Below the pieces are notes generated by a model. That model was given only the letters and a program-made list of their open reading frames with translations. It had not been told where the DNA came from and made no database searches. Below, in pieces: positions 25,490 to 33,765 of a stretch of 64,000 nt of DNA (the first letter of the stretch is position 1; each line of letters opens with the position of its first letter). The DNA comes from Hyphomicrobiales bacterium (GTDB taxonomy: Bacteria; Pseudomonadota; Alphaproteobacteria; Rhizobiales; Rhizobiaceae). The translations under genes were made by a program, and so were the position numbers. The DNA lies in the NCBI GenBank assembly GCA_900468805.1, contig UEIF01000030.1, forward strand, positions 62,001 to 126,000, in the 5' to 3' direction.

Positions 25490-26059
25490 TTACTTCTTAT
25501 TCTTCGGCTTGCCTGACGCAAGACCCTTCAGATCGTCAGGATCGTCGATAAGTCCGGCTGCACGCGGATCGATCAATAGCTTGCCGGCCTCGAGATCGAT
25601 TTCCAGCACGGAGGCTTCCGAAAAAGGAATCAGAACCGGACGCTTGCCGGGACCTTTGAGCTCCAGCAGATCGCCGCCGCCGAAATCGAAGACACCGGTC
25701 ACGGTCCCGTAGCTGACGCCGTGATCGTCGAATGCTTCCAGCCCTTCCAGATCGGCGTAGAAGAACTCGTCGTCCTCCAGCTCCTCGTCGGACAGATTGT
25801 CACGCTCGATATAGAGTTCCAATCCGTTCAGCGTCTCGGCGGCGTTGCGGTCGTTGACGCCGCGGAAGCGCACGACGACCATATTCTTCATCTCGCGCAG
25901 TTCAAGGACCTCGAAGCTGCGTCCGTCCATGCTGTACAGGTGGCCGTAGTCGCCGAGTGCAGTCGGGTCGGCCGTATAGGCCTTCACACGCACTTCGCCG
26001 CGAATCCCCTGTGCGCCGCCAATGGTTGCCATCAGCACCGGATTTTCAAGCTTGGTCAT
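25490..26059 (-). CDS. rimM: Ribosome maturation factor RimM
   Basis: A 189-residue factor for 30S head assembly. It has the N-terminal IGGAQGIRGEVRVKAYTADP domain and the PRC barrel (DEFFYADLEGLEAFDDHGVSYGTVTGVFDFGGGDLLELKGP then LIPFSEASVLEID). I chose MTKLENPVL; an ATG 12 bp upstream (MKDP) lies inside the GAAGGA ribosome-binding site. The gene lies between rpsP and trmD as in most bacteria. The C-terminal tail KGLASGKPKNKK is basic. Confidence 0.95.
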   Translation of the reverse strand: MTKLENPVLMATIGGAQGIRGEVRVKAYTADPTALGDYGHLYSMDGRSFEVLELREMKNMVVVRFRGVNDRNAAETLNGLELYIERDNLSDEELEDDEFFYADLEGLEAFDDHGVSYGTVTGVFDFGGGDLLELKGPGKRPVLIPFSEASVLEIDLEAGKLLIDPRAAGLIDDPDDLKGLASGKPKNKK

Positions 26060-26135
26060 GGGGTCCTTCATTCGAACGCAGGCAGAAGCCGAGATCACGC
26101 TTCTCATAAACGAAGTGCGAGGGAATGGAAACGAA

Positions 26136-26165
26136 AACGGGCGGCATGTCGCCATGCCGCCCGTT
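26136..26165 (-). terminator. Hairpin terminator or attenuator after rpsP
   Basis: A perfect 13-bp stem AACGGGCGGCATG/CATGCCGCCCGTT with a TCGC/GCGA loop; on the minus strand it is followed by TTCGTTTCC. It lies 20 bp after rpsP and before rimM, so it may let rpsP be expressed more highly than rimM-trmD. Confidence 0.75.
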
Positions 26166-26184
26166 CTGGTGGGATCGGAACAGA

Positions 26185-26559
26185 TTATTCGGCAGAAGCA
26201 GAAGCAGCGGCTTCGGCAGCGTCAGCAGCCTTCTGAGCCTTTTCTGCTGCACGCTCCTGGGCCCTCTTGCCCGGCTTTGCCTTTTCCGGGTTGTTGCGGG
26301 CTTCGCGCTTGGAGATACCGGCTTCGTCGAGGAAGCGCAGTACACGGTCGGTCGGCAGGGCGCCCTGGTCGAGCCAATGCTTGATGCGTTCGCCGTTCAG
26401 CTGAACGCGCTTCTCGTCGTCCTTGGCGAGCATCGGGTTCCAGGAACCGAGGCTCTCAAGGAAGCGGCCGTCACGCGGGCTGCGGGCATCGGCGAGAACG
26501 ACGTGGTAGTACGGGCGCTTCTTGGAACCACCGCGTGCGAGACGAATTTTCAGTGCCAT
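26185..26559 (-). CDS. rpsP: Small ribosomal subunit protein S16 with Ala-rich tail
   Basis: A 124-residue S16. Residues 1-85 are conserved (MALKIRLARGGSKKRPYYHVVLADARSPRDGRFLESLGSWNPM; the GERIKHWLDQGALPTDRV block). The tail after residue 90 is basic then Ala/Glu-rich (AQERAAEKAQKAADAAEAAASASAE), similar in kind to the L19 tail encoded nearby. E. coli S16 has 82 residues. It begins a transcript running to rimM, with an intervening hairpin. Confidence 0.96.
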   Translation of the reverse strand: MALKIRLARGGSKKRPYYHVVLADARSPRDGRFLESLGSWNPMLAKDDEKRVQLNGERIKHWLDQGALPTDRVLRFLDEAGISKREARNNPEKAKPGKRAQERAAEKAQKAADAAEAAASASAE

Positions 26560-26608
26560 GTTCTTTACTCCTTAGGCTTTTCTTGAACCGCTTCGTTGAG
26601 CGGCATGG

Positions 26609-26929
26609 TTATCGGGCTGCGGCGCTCTGTTCAGCGTGGTCCGCAGCGATCTGCTCATGATGCCGGATGACTTCCTTGATGATGAAGTTCAGGAACTTCT
26701 CAGCGAAATCCGGATCCAGATGCGCATCTTCGGCAAGCTGCCGAAGACGGGCGATCTGGTATTCCTCGCGCGCCGGATCAGCCGGCGGCAGATTGTATTT
26801 TGCCTTCAGCACGCCGACCTCTTTGGTGCAGCGGAAGCGTTCAGCAAGAACATGCACAAGCGCCGCATCGATATTGTCGATCGACTGACGGTACTTGGCG
26901 AGCTGGGCTTTGACGTCTGGATCAATCAT
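26609..26929 (-). CDS. Chorismate mutase (AroQ type)
   Basis: A 106-residue all-helical protein of the AroQ class: LAKYRQSIDNIDAALVHVLAERFRCTKEVGVLKAKYNLPPADPAREEYQIARLRQLA. The conserved Arg (R in YRQSIDNID), Lys39-like and Arg-Glu positions of the active site are visible. It catalyses chorismate to prephenate for phenylalanine and tyrosine. It is free-standing, lying between ffh and rpsP; the short gap of 16 bp to the ffh stop suggests co-transcription with ffh. The start MIDPDVKAQ is preferred to a longer frame with non-family sequence. Confidence 0.88.
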   Translation of the reverse strand: MIDPDVKAQLAKYRQSIDNIDAALVHVLAERFRCTKEVGVLKAKYNLPPADPAREEYQIARLRQLAEDAHLDPDFAEKFLNFIIKEVIRHHEQIAADHAEQSAAAR

Positions 26930-26945
26930 GGGGCAGGCGATCCTT

Positions 26946-28529
26946 TCACTTCTTCTTGGGCAATCCGGGCAGACCCGGGAAACCACCACCGAGGCCCGGC
27001 AGCTTTGCGCCGCCAAGACCGGGCAATCCGCCCGGCAAGCCTCCGCCTAGACCGGGCATACCCCCACCCGGCTTTCCGAGACCCGCGGCTTCCGCCTGCT
27101 TCTGCAGCGCTTCGAGCTGCTTCGGGTCGATATTCGAGAGATCGGGCATGCCGCCCATGCCGCCGAGGCCCCCCAGCCCCATCTTGCCGGCAAGGCCGCC
27201 CATCATCTGCTTCATCATGCCGCCTTTGCCTTTGCCGCCCATCATCTTCATCATATCCGCCATCTGGCGGTGCATCTTCAGAAGCTTGTTGATGGCGGCG
27301 GCATCGGTGCCGGAGCCGGCGGCGATGCGCTTCTTGCGCGAATGCTTGAGCAGGTCGGGATTGGCGCGCTCGGCCTTGGTCATCGACTGGATGATGGCGA
27401 TCTGGCGGCCGAACAGCTTGTCGTCGAGGCCGGCGGCAGCCATCTTGTCCTTCATGCCGCCCATGCCGGGCATCATGCCCATGATGCCGCCCATGCCGCC
27501 CATCTTCTGCATCTGCCTCAGCTGGTCGGCGAGGTCGTTCAGGTCGAACTTGCCCTTGGCCATCTTGGCGGCCATGGCGGCGGCCTTTTCGGCGTCGATG
27601 TTTTCGGCCGCCTTTTCGACGAGCGAAATAATGTCGCCCATGCCGAGAATGCGATCGGCGATACGGCGGGGATGAAACTCCTCCAGCTCGCCCATTCGTT
27701 CACCGACGCCGATCAGCTTGATCGGCTTGCCGGTGACGGCGCGCATGGAAAGGGCCGCACCGCCGCGGCCATCGCCATCCATGCGGGTCAGCACGAGGCC
27801 GGTGATGCCGACGCGTTCGTCGAAACTGCGAGCGAGGTTGACAGCGTCCTGACCGGTCAAGCTGTCGGCGACCAACAGGATTTCGTGCGGGTTCGAGTTC
27901 TTCTTGATATCGGCCATTTCGACCATCAAGGGCTCGTCGATATGGGTACGGCCTGCGGTGTCGAGAATGACGACATCATGTCCGCCGAGCTTGGCGGCCT
28001 GCACGGCGCGTGCGGCGATATCAGTCGGAGACTGGCCGGCAATAACAGGCAGCGTGTCGATGTTTGCCTGAGCGCCGAGCTGGCGAAGCTGCTCCTGCGC
28101 GGCCGGACGGCGCGTGTCGAGCGATGCCATCAGCACCTTCTTCTTCTCGCGCGTCGTCAGCCGGTTGGCAATCTTTGCCGTCGTCGTCGTCTTACCCGAG
28201 CCCTGCAGACCGACCATCATGATGACGACGGGTGCGGGTGCATGCAGATCGACGCCAACGCCTTCGCCACCGAGCATTTCGATGAGCTCGTCATGAACGA
28301 TCTTGACGACCATCTGGCCGGGCTTGATCGACTTCAGGATCTCGGCGCCGACGGCCTTTTCACGTACGCGGTCGGTGAAGGAGCGGACGACTTCGAGCGA
28401 AACGTCGGCTTCCAGAAGCGCACGGCGAACCTCGCGCAGCGCTGCGGAAACATCACTTTCCGAAAGCGCACCACGGCCTGTCAGTCCATTCAGGATGGAA
28501 CCAAGACGGTCCTGGAGGTTCTCAAACAT
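26946..28529 (-). CDS. ffh: Signal recognition particle protein Ffh
   Basis: A 527-residue SRP GTPase that binds 4.5S RNA and signal sequences. The N domain starts MFENLQDRLGSILNGLTGRG. The G domain has GLQGSGKTTTTAKIA, then DTRRPAAQEQLRQLG, DTAGRTHIDE, TRMDGDGRGGAAL. The methionine-rich M domain follows (FDLNDLADQLRQMQKMGGMGG). Its C-terminal 50 residues are Gly/Pro/Leu-rich (LGKPGGGMPGLGGGLPGG), longer than in E. coli Ffh (453). AGGAAGAG precedes the ATG. A structured leader precedes the gene. Partner FtsY is encoded 3 kb away on the other strand. Confidence 0.97.
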   Translation of the reverse strand: MFENLQDRLGSILNGLTGRGALSESDVSAALREVRRALLEADVSLEVVRSFTDRVREKAVGAEILKSIKPGQMVVKIVHDELIEMLGGEGVGVDLHAPAPVVIMMVGLQGSGKTTTTAKIANRLTTREKKKVLMASLDTRRPAAQEQLRQLGAQANIDTLPVIAGQSPTDIAARAVQAAKLGGHDVVILDTAGRTHIDEPLMVEMADIKKNSNPHEILLVADSLTGQDAVNLARSFDERVGITGLVLTRMDGDGRGGAALSMRAVTGKPIKLIGVGERMGELEEFHPRRIADRILGMGDIISLVEKAAENIDAEKAAAMAAKMAKGKFDLNDLADQLRQMQKMGGMGGIMGMMPGMGGMKDKMAAAGLDDKLFGRQIAIIQSMTKAERANPDLLKHSRKKRIAAGSGTDAAAINKLLKMHRQMADMMKMMGGKGKGGMMKQMMGGLAGKMGLGGLGGMGGMPDLSNIDPKQLEALQKQAEAAGLGKPGGGMPGLGGGLPGGLPGLGGAKLPGLGGGFPGLPGLPKKK

Positions 28530-29046
28530 CGGCTCTTCCTTGCTACGTTTCGGGGAGTTTTGGGATGTCCCGAACGTCGTGCTTTTCCTTGACGAAAACA
28601 AGACGCAAAGCCAAAAAGCACCCGAGGGCGCAGCGCGCTGTCGGGTGTTGACCTCCGGTATCCATGTCCCGGTCGGCGGCTCGGAGTCTAATGCTCGTCG
28701 CAGATTTGGCGCGATAAACAGGAAAGCTGCATGAAAGTCAAGGCGAATGCGACTAGCGACGGCTTGGCGAATTTTTCCGACGTTATACGACAGGCCGCCG
28801 CGAGCATCTTTTGCCATGCAATCTGTAGTGGCAAAGGAAGTATATATTCATATAAACTAAAATGTTGTGTCTAATAAATTACCGATATCGGGTGCCCCAA
28901 AGATGAGTATTTCAACTGAAGAGCCGAATTCGCTATAAAGGCCGGTTGCAAAATATTCCGCTTCTGATTCTACTTTCTACTTAAGTGCATTCTGTAAAAT
29001 GATTCGTGAATATCCTTGATACCGAATGAATCGGTGGAGATATCGA
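28530..29046. other. 517-bp intergenic region between ffh and the small gene
   Basis: Apart from the ffh leader hairpin, the right half (about 28830-29020) is clearly more A/T-rich than the rest of the window, with TATATATTCATATAAAC and TAATAAATTACC. It must hold promoters for both neighbours. I see no gene, tRNA, or repeat in it, and no match to a 4.5S RNA fold. Confidence 0.6.
28613..28690 (-). promoter_or_regulatory. Structured ffh leader with terminator-like hairpin
   Basis: On the minus strand the 5' leader of ffh holds a stem CACCCGA/TCGGGTG (28619-28647) with a GC-rich interior, followed by CTTTTTGG, which looks like an intrinsic terminator about 85 bp before the ffh start. Just upstream an imperfect CTCCG/CGGAG stem (about 28653-28685) contains CCGAG, which could instead pair with CTCGG of the terminator. 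A conserved motif before ffh was described in alphaproteobacteria by comparative analysis; I cannot confirm that this is the same one. Confidence 0.5.
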
Positions 29047-29256
29047 ATGGTAAACCCTGACATCCAGGACTGGGCGCTGGCGCGCGCCCATACTATTGTT
29101 TTGAACGAAGGCTTGAATCTGGCGAAGGCAGCACAGGATCTGGATCGTAAACGGTCCCGCTTGCTGGTCTATGAGCTGAGAAAGGTCATCACCGCGGCTA
29201 TTGTCGAAGCCCATGCAGCATCCTTCAATTCAGATGGTACGCTGCGGGAAATCTGA
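29047..29256 (+). CDS. Small hypothetical protein (69 residues)
   Basis: The frame MVNPDIQDWALARAHTIVL follows a good GGAGAT ribosome-binding site 5 bp before the ATG; an earlier in-frame ATG (29026) lacks one. The protein is probably helical, charged and soluble, with ALARAHTIVLNEGLNLAKAAQDLDRKRSRLL and LRKVITAAIVEAHAASF. There is no signal peptide or cysteine. I do not recognise a family; the KAAQDLDRKRSRLL stretch could be helix-turn-helix-like, but this is speculation. It sits in an A/T-rich region between ffh and dapF. Confidence 0.6.
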   Translation: MVNPDIQDWALARAHTIVLNEGLNLAKAAQDLDRKRSRLLVYELRKVITAAIVEAHAASFNSDGTLREI

Positions 29257-29416
29257 ATTGCGCCCGGTTCCGTGGGTAATCGGACGTCATCCCTTCAGAT
29301 TTCGCGAACGTAGCATTGACGTGTGAGGAAGAGGGCGATGCTCGTCCGGCGCTCACCCACTGGTAATCCCTGTGCATTTCCGCCATATACAGGCGAAACG
29401 CAGTGGACATAATCAG

Positions 29417-30319
29417 ATGAGCAACACGGTCGAATTCGCGAAGATGAACGGGCTTGGCAACGAGATCCTGGTCGTTGACATGCGCGGGCGGACCGACAGG
29501 GTGACGTCGCAGGCTGCGATTGCGCTCAATGCCGCTTCCGACACTCAGTTCGACCAGATCATGGCAATCCACGACCCGAAGGCGCAGGGTACCGACGCGT
29601 TCATCGACATCCTCAATTCCGACGGCTCCAAGGCGCAAGCCTGCGGCAACGGTACGCGTTGCGTCGTGCAGGCGCTTGCCGCCGAAACCGGCAAGAAGGT
29701 CTTCACCTTCCAGACGGTTGCGGGCATCCTGAATGCCGTCGAGCACGACGACGGCACGATTTCCGTCGACATGGGCCGGCCGGTCTTCGAATGGGACCGC
29801 ATTCCGCTGGCCGAGGAATTTCATGATACCAGCCGTATCGAATTGCAGATCGGACCAATCGACAGTCCCGTGCTGCATTCGCCCTCGGCCATGTCTATGG
29901 GCAATCCGCATGCTATCTTCTGGGTCGACCGCGATCCGATGAGCTTCGATCTCGAGCGTTTCGGGCCACTGCTCGAAAACCATCCGATCTTCCCGGAAAA
30001 GGCCAATATCACCCTGGCGCAGGTCATGTCGGATTCAGCACTGCGGACGCGGACGTGGGAACGCGGTGCGGGCCTGACGCTTGCCTGCGGTTCGGCTGCC
30101 TGTGCCTCCGCCGTCAGCGCCGCACGCACCGGCCGCACGGGCCGGAAGGTGAGCATTGACGTCGCTTCAAGTCCTATCCGTCAACCGCTCATCATCGACT
30201 GGCGCGAGGATGATCATGTCGTGATGACCGGGCCTGCCGAATGGGAATGGTCCGGCTTGGTCGATCCGTCGACCGGTATGTGGTCGCGCGATGCCGAACG
30301 CGGGGCGGAAGCGCGGTGA
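29417..30319 (+). CDS. dapF: Diaminopimelate epimerase
   Basis: A 300-residue racemase converting LL- to meso-diaminopimelate for lysine and peptidoglycan. The two catalytic cysteines are in AQACGNGTRC and LTLACGSAACAS. The start is MSNTVEFAKMNGLGNEILVVD; upstream open frame lacks family sequence. Its TGA overlaps the GTG of mtaB (GTGA), so translation is coupled. It starts a plus-strand run of dapF, mtaB, ftsY. Confidence 0.96.
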   Translation: MSNTVEFAKMNGLGNEILVVDMRGRTDRVTSQAAIALNAASDTQFDQIMAIHDPKAQGTDAFIDILNSDGSKAQACGNGTRCVVQALAAETGKKVFTFQTVAGILNAVEHDDGTISVDMGRPVFEWDRIPLAEEFHDTSRIELQIGPIDSPVLHSPSAMSMGNPHAIFWVDRDPMSFDLERFGPLLENHPIFPEKANITLAQVMSDSALRTRTWERGAGLTLACGSAACASAVSAARTGRTGRKVSIDVASSPIRQPLIIDWREDDHVVMTGPAEWEWSGLVDPSTGMWSRDAERGAEAR

Positions 30320-31590
30320 GCGGCGTCGAGGTCATCACCTTCGGCTGCCGTCTCAATACTTATGAATCCGAAGTGATGAGATCGCAGGCGGAAGCGGCCG
30401 GGCTCAACAATGCGATTCTGGTCAATACCTGCGCCGTGACCGGCGAGGCCGTACGCCAGGCCCGCCAGGCGATCCGCCGCGCGCGCCGCGACAATCCGCA
30501 TGCCCGCATCATCGTCACCGGCTGCGCGGCCCAGACGGAGAAGCGGACCTTTGCCGAAATGGCCGAGGTCGATGCGGTATTCGGCAACGAGGAGAAGCTG
30601 AAGGCAGCTTCCTACCGCGCGCTTCCTGATTTCGGTGTTTCGGCAGAAGAGAAGCTGCGTGTCAACGACATCATGAGCGTGCGCCACACTGCGCCGCAGA
30701 TGGTCAAACACATCGACGGTCATGTACGCGCTTTCATCCAGGTGCAGAATGGCTGCGACCATCGCTGCACCTTCTGCATTATTCCTTATGGCCGCGGCAA
30801 TTCGCGCTCCGTGCCCATGGGCGCTGTGGTCGATCAGGCGCGCAATCTCGTCGAAAGCGGCTATCGCGAAATCGTGCTGACCGGAGTCGACGCCACAAGT
30901 TATGGCGACGATCTCCCAGGCCAGCCGACACTCGGGCTGCTGGCAAAGACGCTTTTGAAACAGGTACCGGATATCCGCCGCCTGCGGTTGTCTTCCATCG
31001 ACAGTATTGAGGCCGATCTCCATCTCATGGACCTGATTGCTGACGAAACGCGCTTCATGCCGCATCTGCATCTGTCGCTGCAGCATGGCGACGACATGAT
31101 CCTGAAGCGCATGAAACGCCGGCATCTGCGCGCCGATGCCCTGCGCTTTATCGAGGACGTTCGCAGGCTGCGGCCGGAAATGAGTTTTGGCGCGGACATG
31201 ATCGCCGGTTTTCCGACGGAGACCGAGGATATGTTCGATAATACGGTGCGGCTGGCGGAAGAGGCTGACATCGCGCATCTGCACGTCTTCCCCTATAGCC
31301 CGCGGCCCGGCACGCCTGCTGCGCGCATGCCGCAGCTCGACCGTTCGCTGATCAAGGACCGCGCCGCCCGCCTCCGCGCCACTGGACAGATGCTGCACCG
31401 GCGCCATCTGGACAAGATGGTCGGAACGCGGCAATGGCTGCTGGTGGAAAACAACGGTCTTGCCCACACGGAAAACTTCACGCTTGTCACTGTCCCCGGT
31501 CTTCGTCCGCGCGATATCGTCGAAGCGACGATATCTGGCCACAACGGCAAGCATCTCGACATGCAATTGACGGCTGCCGCGGCGGCCTGA
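30316..31590 (+). CDS. mtaB: tRNA t6A37 methylthiotransferase MtaB
   Basis: A 424-residue radical-SAM enzyme that adds a methylthio group to t6A37 of tRNA. The N-terminal UPF0004 domain has Cys in TFGCRLNTYESE, NTCAVTGEA and TGCAAQTE. The radical-SAM cluster is NGCDHRCTFCIIPYGRG (CxxxCxxC). The closing TRAM-like domain is short. GTG start within the GTGA overlap with dapF. The product could also be read as a MiaB-like protein, but the Tyr/Asn pattern and the dapF neighbour fit MtaB. Confidence 0.92.
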   Translation: MSGVEVITFGCRLNTYESEVMRSQAEAAGLNNAILVNTCAVTGEAVRQARQAIRRARRDNPHARIIVTGCAAQTEKRTFAEMAEVDAVFGNEEKLKAASYRALPDFGVSAEEKLRVNDIMSVRHTAPQMVKHIDGHVRAFIQVQNGCDHRCTFCIIPYGRGNSRSVPMGAVVDQARNLVESGYREIVLTGVDATSYGDDLPGQPTLGLLAKTLLKQVPDIRRLRLSSIDSIEADLHLMDLIADETRFMPHLHLSLQHGDDMILKRMKRRHLRADALRFIEDVRRLRPEMSFGADMIAGFPTETEDMFDNTVRLAEEADIAHLHVFPYSPRPGTPAARMPQLDRSLIKDRAARLRATGQMLHRRHLDKMVGTRQWLLVENNGLAHTENFTLVTVPGLRPRDIVEATISGHNGKHLDMQLTAAAAA

Positions 31591-31605
31591 ATTCACGGAC
31601 AGCTC

Positions 31606-33060
31606 ATGGCGCTCAGTTTCATCAAAAAGGTCTTCACCTTCGGCAAGCCTGCGGAAGAGCCTGTGCCGGATGCCGTCGAACGGGAACTGGAGCCGCGTTC
31701 GCGCGACGAAGATCTGCCGGTAGCAGACGATCCTGTCCTCGCTGAAGAAATGGATACCGCCGGTGGACCTGCGGCCGATTTCGATGAAGCCATAGCAGAG
31801 CAGGAACCCGTTGAAGCCGAGTCGGATGTGTTGCCGACTGTCGATCATCTCGGCGACATGGGTGTCGTGCCTTTGTCGCTGCTTGAGGCGGAGGCGGAGG
31901 CCGAGGAAAGCCCGACTGCTTCCGCTGATACTGGCGAAGATGAGCGGATGCCGGATGCGGGCGCCGACGACGAGCGCCTGGCCGAGATCGTCGAAACGCT
32001 TGCCGAGGAAATTCCTGCCGTAGAGGTCGTCGAGCAAGAGTCGGTCATTGAAGAGGCACCGGCGGCCGAGCCGGTTCTTCCCAAAGGCTTCGCAACCGGA
32101 CCGACCGCAGAGCCCGAACCTGTGCTTACGACGCAGCCAAGGCTTTCCTGGTTCCAGCGCCTGCGCAATGGCCTGGCGCGCACTTCCTCTCAGCTCGCCA
32201 GCCAGATCACCGCGCTCTTCACAAAGCGCAAGCTGGACGACGACACGTTGCAGGATCTGGAAGACCTGCTGATCCAGGCCGACCTCGGTGTAGAGACGGC
32301 AATGCGCGTCACCGATACGCTTGCTTCCGAGCGCTACGGCAAGGATGTGACAGGCGAGGATGTGAGCCGCATCATGGCGGCCGAAATCGCCAAGGTTTTG
32401 AAGCCGGTCGCCAAACCGCTGCAGCTCGATCTCTCGCACAAGCCGCATGTCATCCTTGTCGTCGGCGTTAACGGTACCGGCAAGACGACGACGATCGGCA
32501 AGCTTGCAGCCAAGCTTTCCGGCTCGGGCCTCAAGGTGATGCTGGCTGCCGGCGATACGTTCCGCGCTGCGGCCATCGAGCAGCTGAAGATCTGGGCCGA
32601 TCGCACCAAGTCGGAATTCATCGGCACCAAGCTCGGCGCTGACGCGGCGGGTCTTGCCTACGATGCCTTCGAGCAGGCGAAGGCCAGTAAATGCGATGTC
32701 TTGATCATCGATACGGCCGGCCGCTTGCAGAACAAGGCGGAGCTGATGGCAGAGCTCGAAAAGATCGTGCGCGTGCTCGGCAAGCTCGATCCGGATGCGC
32801 CGCATACGGTCCTGCAGACGCTCGATGCGACGACCGGGCAGAATGCGCTCAATCAGGTCGAGATTTTCCGCAATGTCGCAGGCGTCAGCGGGCTTATCAT
32901 GACCAAGCTTGACGGCACGGCGCGCGGTGGCATTCTGGTGGCGATCTCCGCCAAGCATAAGCTGCCGGTCTATTTCATCGGTGTCGGGGAAGGTGTCGAC
33001 GATCTTGAACCGTTCGAGGCCGAGGATTTTGCGCAGGCCATTGCCGGTATTGGCCAATGA
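31606..33060 (+). CDS. ftsY: Signal recognition particle receptor FtsY
   Basis: A 484-residue SRP receptor. The N-terminal half (about residues 1-180) is an acidic A-like domain, rich in Glu, Asp and Ala (LEAEAEAEESPTASADTGEDE), which is variable in this family. The NG domain begins near residue 185 and has GVNGTGKTTTIGKLAAKL, AAGDTFRAAAIEQL, DTAGRLQNKAELM and TKLDGTARGGIL. The end EAEDFAQAIAGI is typical. It starts 15 bp after mtaB. Confidence 0.96.
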   Translation: MALSFIKKVFTFGKPAEEPVPDAVERELEPRSRDEDLPVADDPVLAEEMDTAGGPAADFDEAIAEQEPVEAESDVLPTVDHLGDMGVVPLSLLEAEAEAEESPTASADTGEDERMPDAGADDERLAEIVETLAEEIPAVEVVEQESVIEEAPAAEPVLPKGFATGPTAEPEPVLTTQPRLSWFQRLRNGLARTSSQLASQITALFTKRKLDDDTLQDLEDLLIQADLGVETAMRVTDTLASERYGKDVTGEDVSRIMAAEIAKVLKPVAKPLQLDLSHKPHVILVVGVNGTGKTTTIGKLAAKLSGSGLKVMLAAGDTFRAAAIEQLKIWADRTKSEFIGTKLGADAAGLAYDAFEQAKASKCDVLIIDTAGRLQNKAELMAELEKIVRVLGKLDPDAPHTVLQTLDATTGQNALNQVEIFRNVAGVSGLIMTKLDGTARGGILVAISAKHKLPVYFIGVGEGVDDLEPFEAEDFAQAIAGIGQ

Positions 33061-33120
33061 TGCCACAGATTAGCCGTTGATGGCTTGCATGCATTGCAAA
33101 AAAAGCAGGTTTGAAGAAGT

Positions 33121-33765
33121 ATGACGACTGAAAGCGATATCACTCCCAGCGCCGCAGACCGGCATCACCCGCTTCTGAAACTGGCGCTCGAACTCGGGCC
33201 GCTTCTGGTCTTCTTCTTTGCCAATCTGCGCGGTGAATGGTTGGTAACAAGCTTTCCCGCACTCACCGAACTCGGCGGCCCGCTTTTCGTGGCGACAGCG
33301 CTGTTCATGGCCGCGACCATAATTTCGCTCGTCGTTTCTAAGATCATGCTCGGCCATCTGCCGATCATGCCCTTCGTTTCAGGCATCGTCGTCGTGATCT
33401 TCGGCTCTCTGTCGATCTGGCTGCAGAACGAGACCTTCATCAAGATGAAGCCGACGATCGTCAATGCGCTCTTCGGCTTTGCGCTGCTCGGGGGGCTTGC
33501 CTTCGGCAAGTCGCTGCTCGGCTATGTCTTCAACGCCGCCTTTCAGCTCGATGCCGAAGGATGGCGCAAGCTGACGATCCGCTGGGGCATCTTCTTCCTG
33601 TTCCTTGCGGTACTGAACGAAGTCGTCTGGCGCAATTTCTCCGACAGTTTCTGGATCGCCTTCAAGGTATGGGGCACGATGCCGATCACCATCATCTTCA
33701 CCATGGCGCAGATGCCGCTGGTGCTGAAGCACAGCATTTCCACCGAGGCGGAAAGCGAGAAGTGA
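33121..33765 (+). CDS. Intracellular septation protein A family (YciB/IspZ)
   Basis: A 214-residue inner-membrane protein with about five segments. It begins with a soluble stretch then LALELGPLLVFFFANLRGEW, the family signature, and later KPTIVNALFGFALLGGLAFGKSLLGYVF and the LNEVVWRNFSDSFWIAFKVWG block. It is required for proper septation in some bacteria, with the mechanism not known. Its TGA overlaps the GTG of the following DUF2585 gene. Confidence 0.92.
   Translation: MTTESDITPSAADRHHPLLKLALELGPLLVFFFANLRGEWLVTSFPALTELGGPLFVATALFMAATIISLVVSKIMLGHLPIMPFVSGIVVVIFGSLSIWLQNETFIKMKPTIVNALFGFALLGGLAFGKSLLGYVFNAAFQLDAEGWRKLTIRWGIFFLFLAVLNEVVWRNFSDSFWIAFKVWGTMPITIIFTMAQMPLVLKHSISTEAESEK

Noticed and set aside
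28530..29046. A 4.5S (SRP) RNA gene in the long gap next to ffh
   Set aside because: No long hairpin with the conserved GNRA tetraloop and internal-loop pattern could be seen; the hairpins present look like terminators.
30214..33066. A 950-codon open frame on the minus strand opposite mtaB and ftsY
   Set aside because: It spans two genes with full catalytic motifs on the plus strand and the antisense reading is rich in His, Arg and Asp without domains. It is a shadow.
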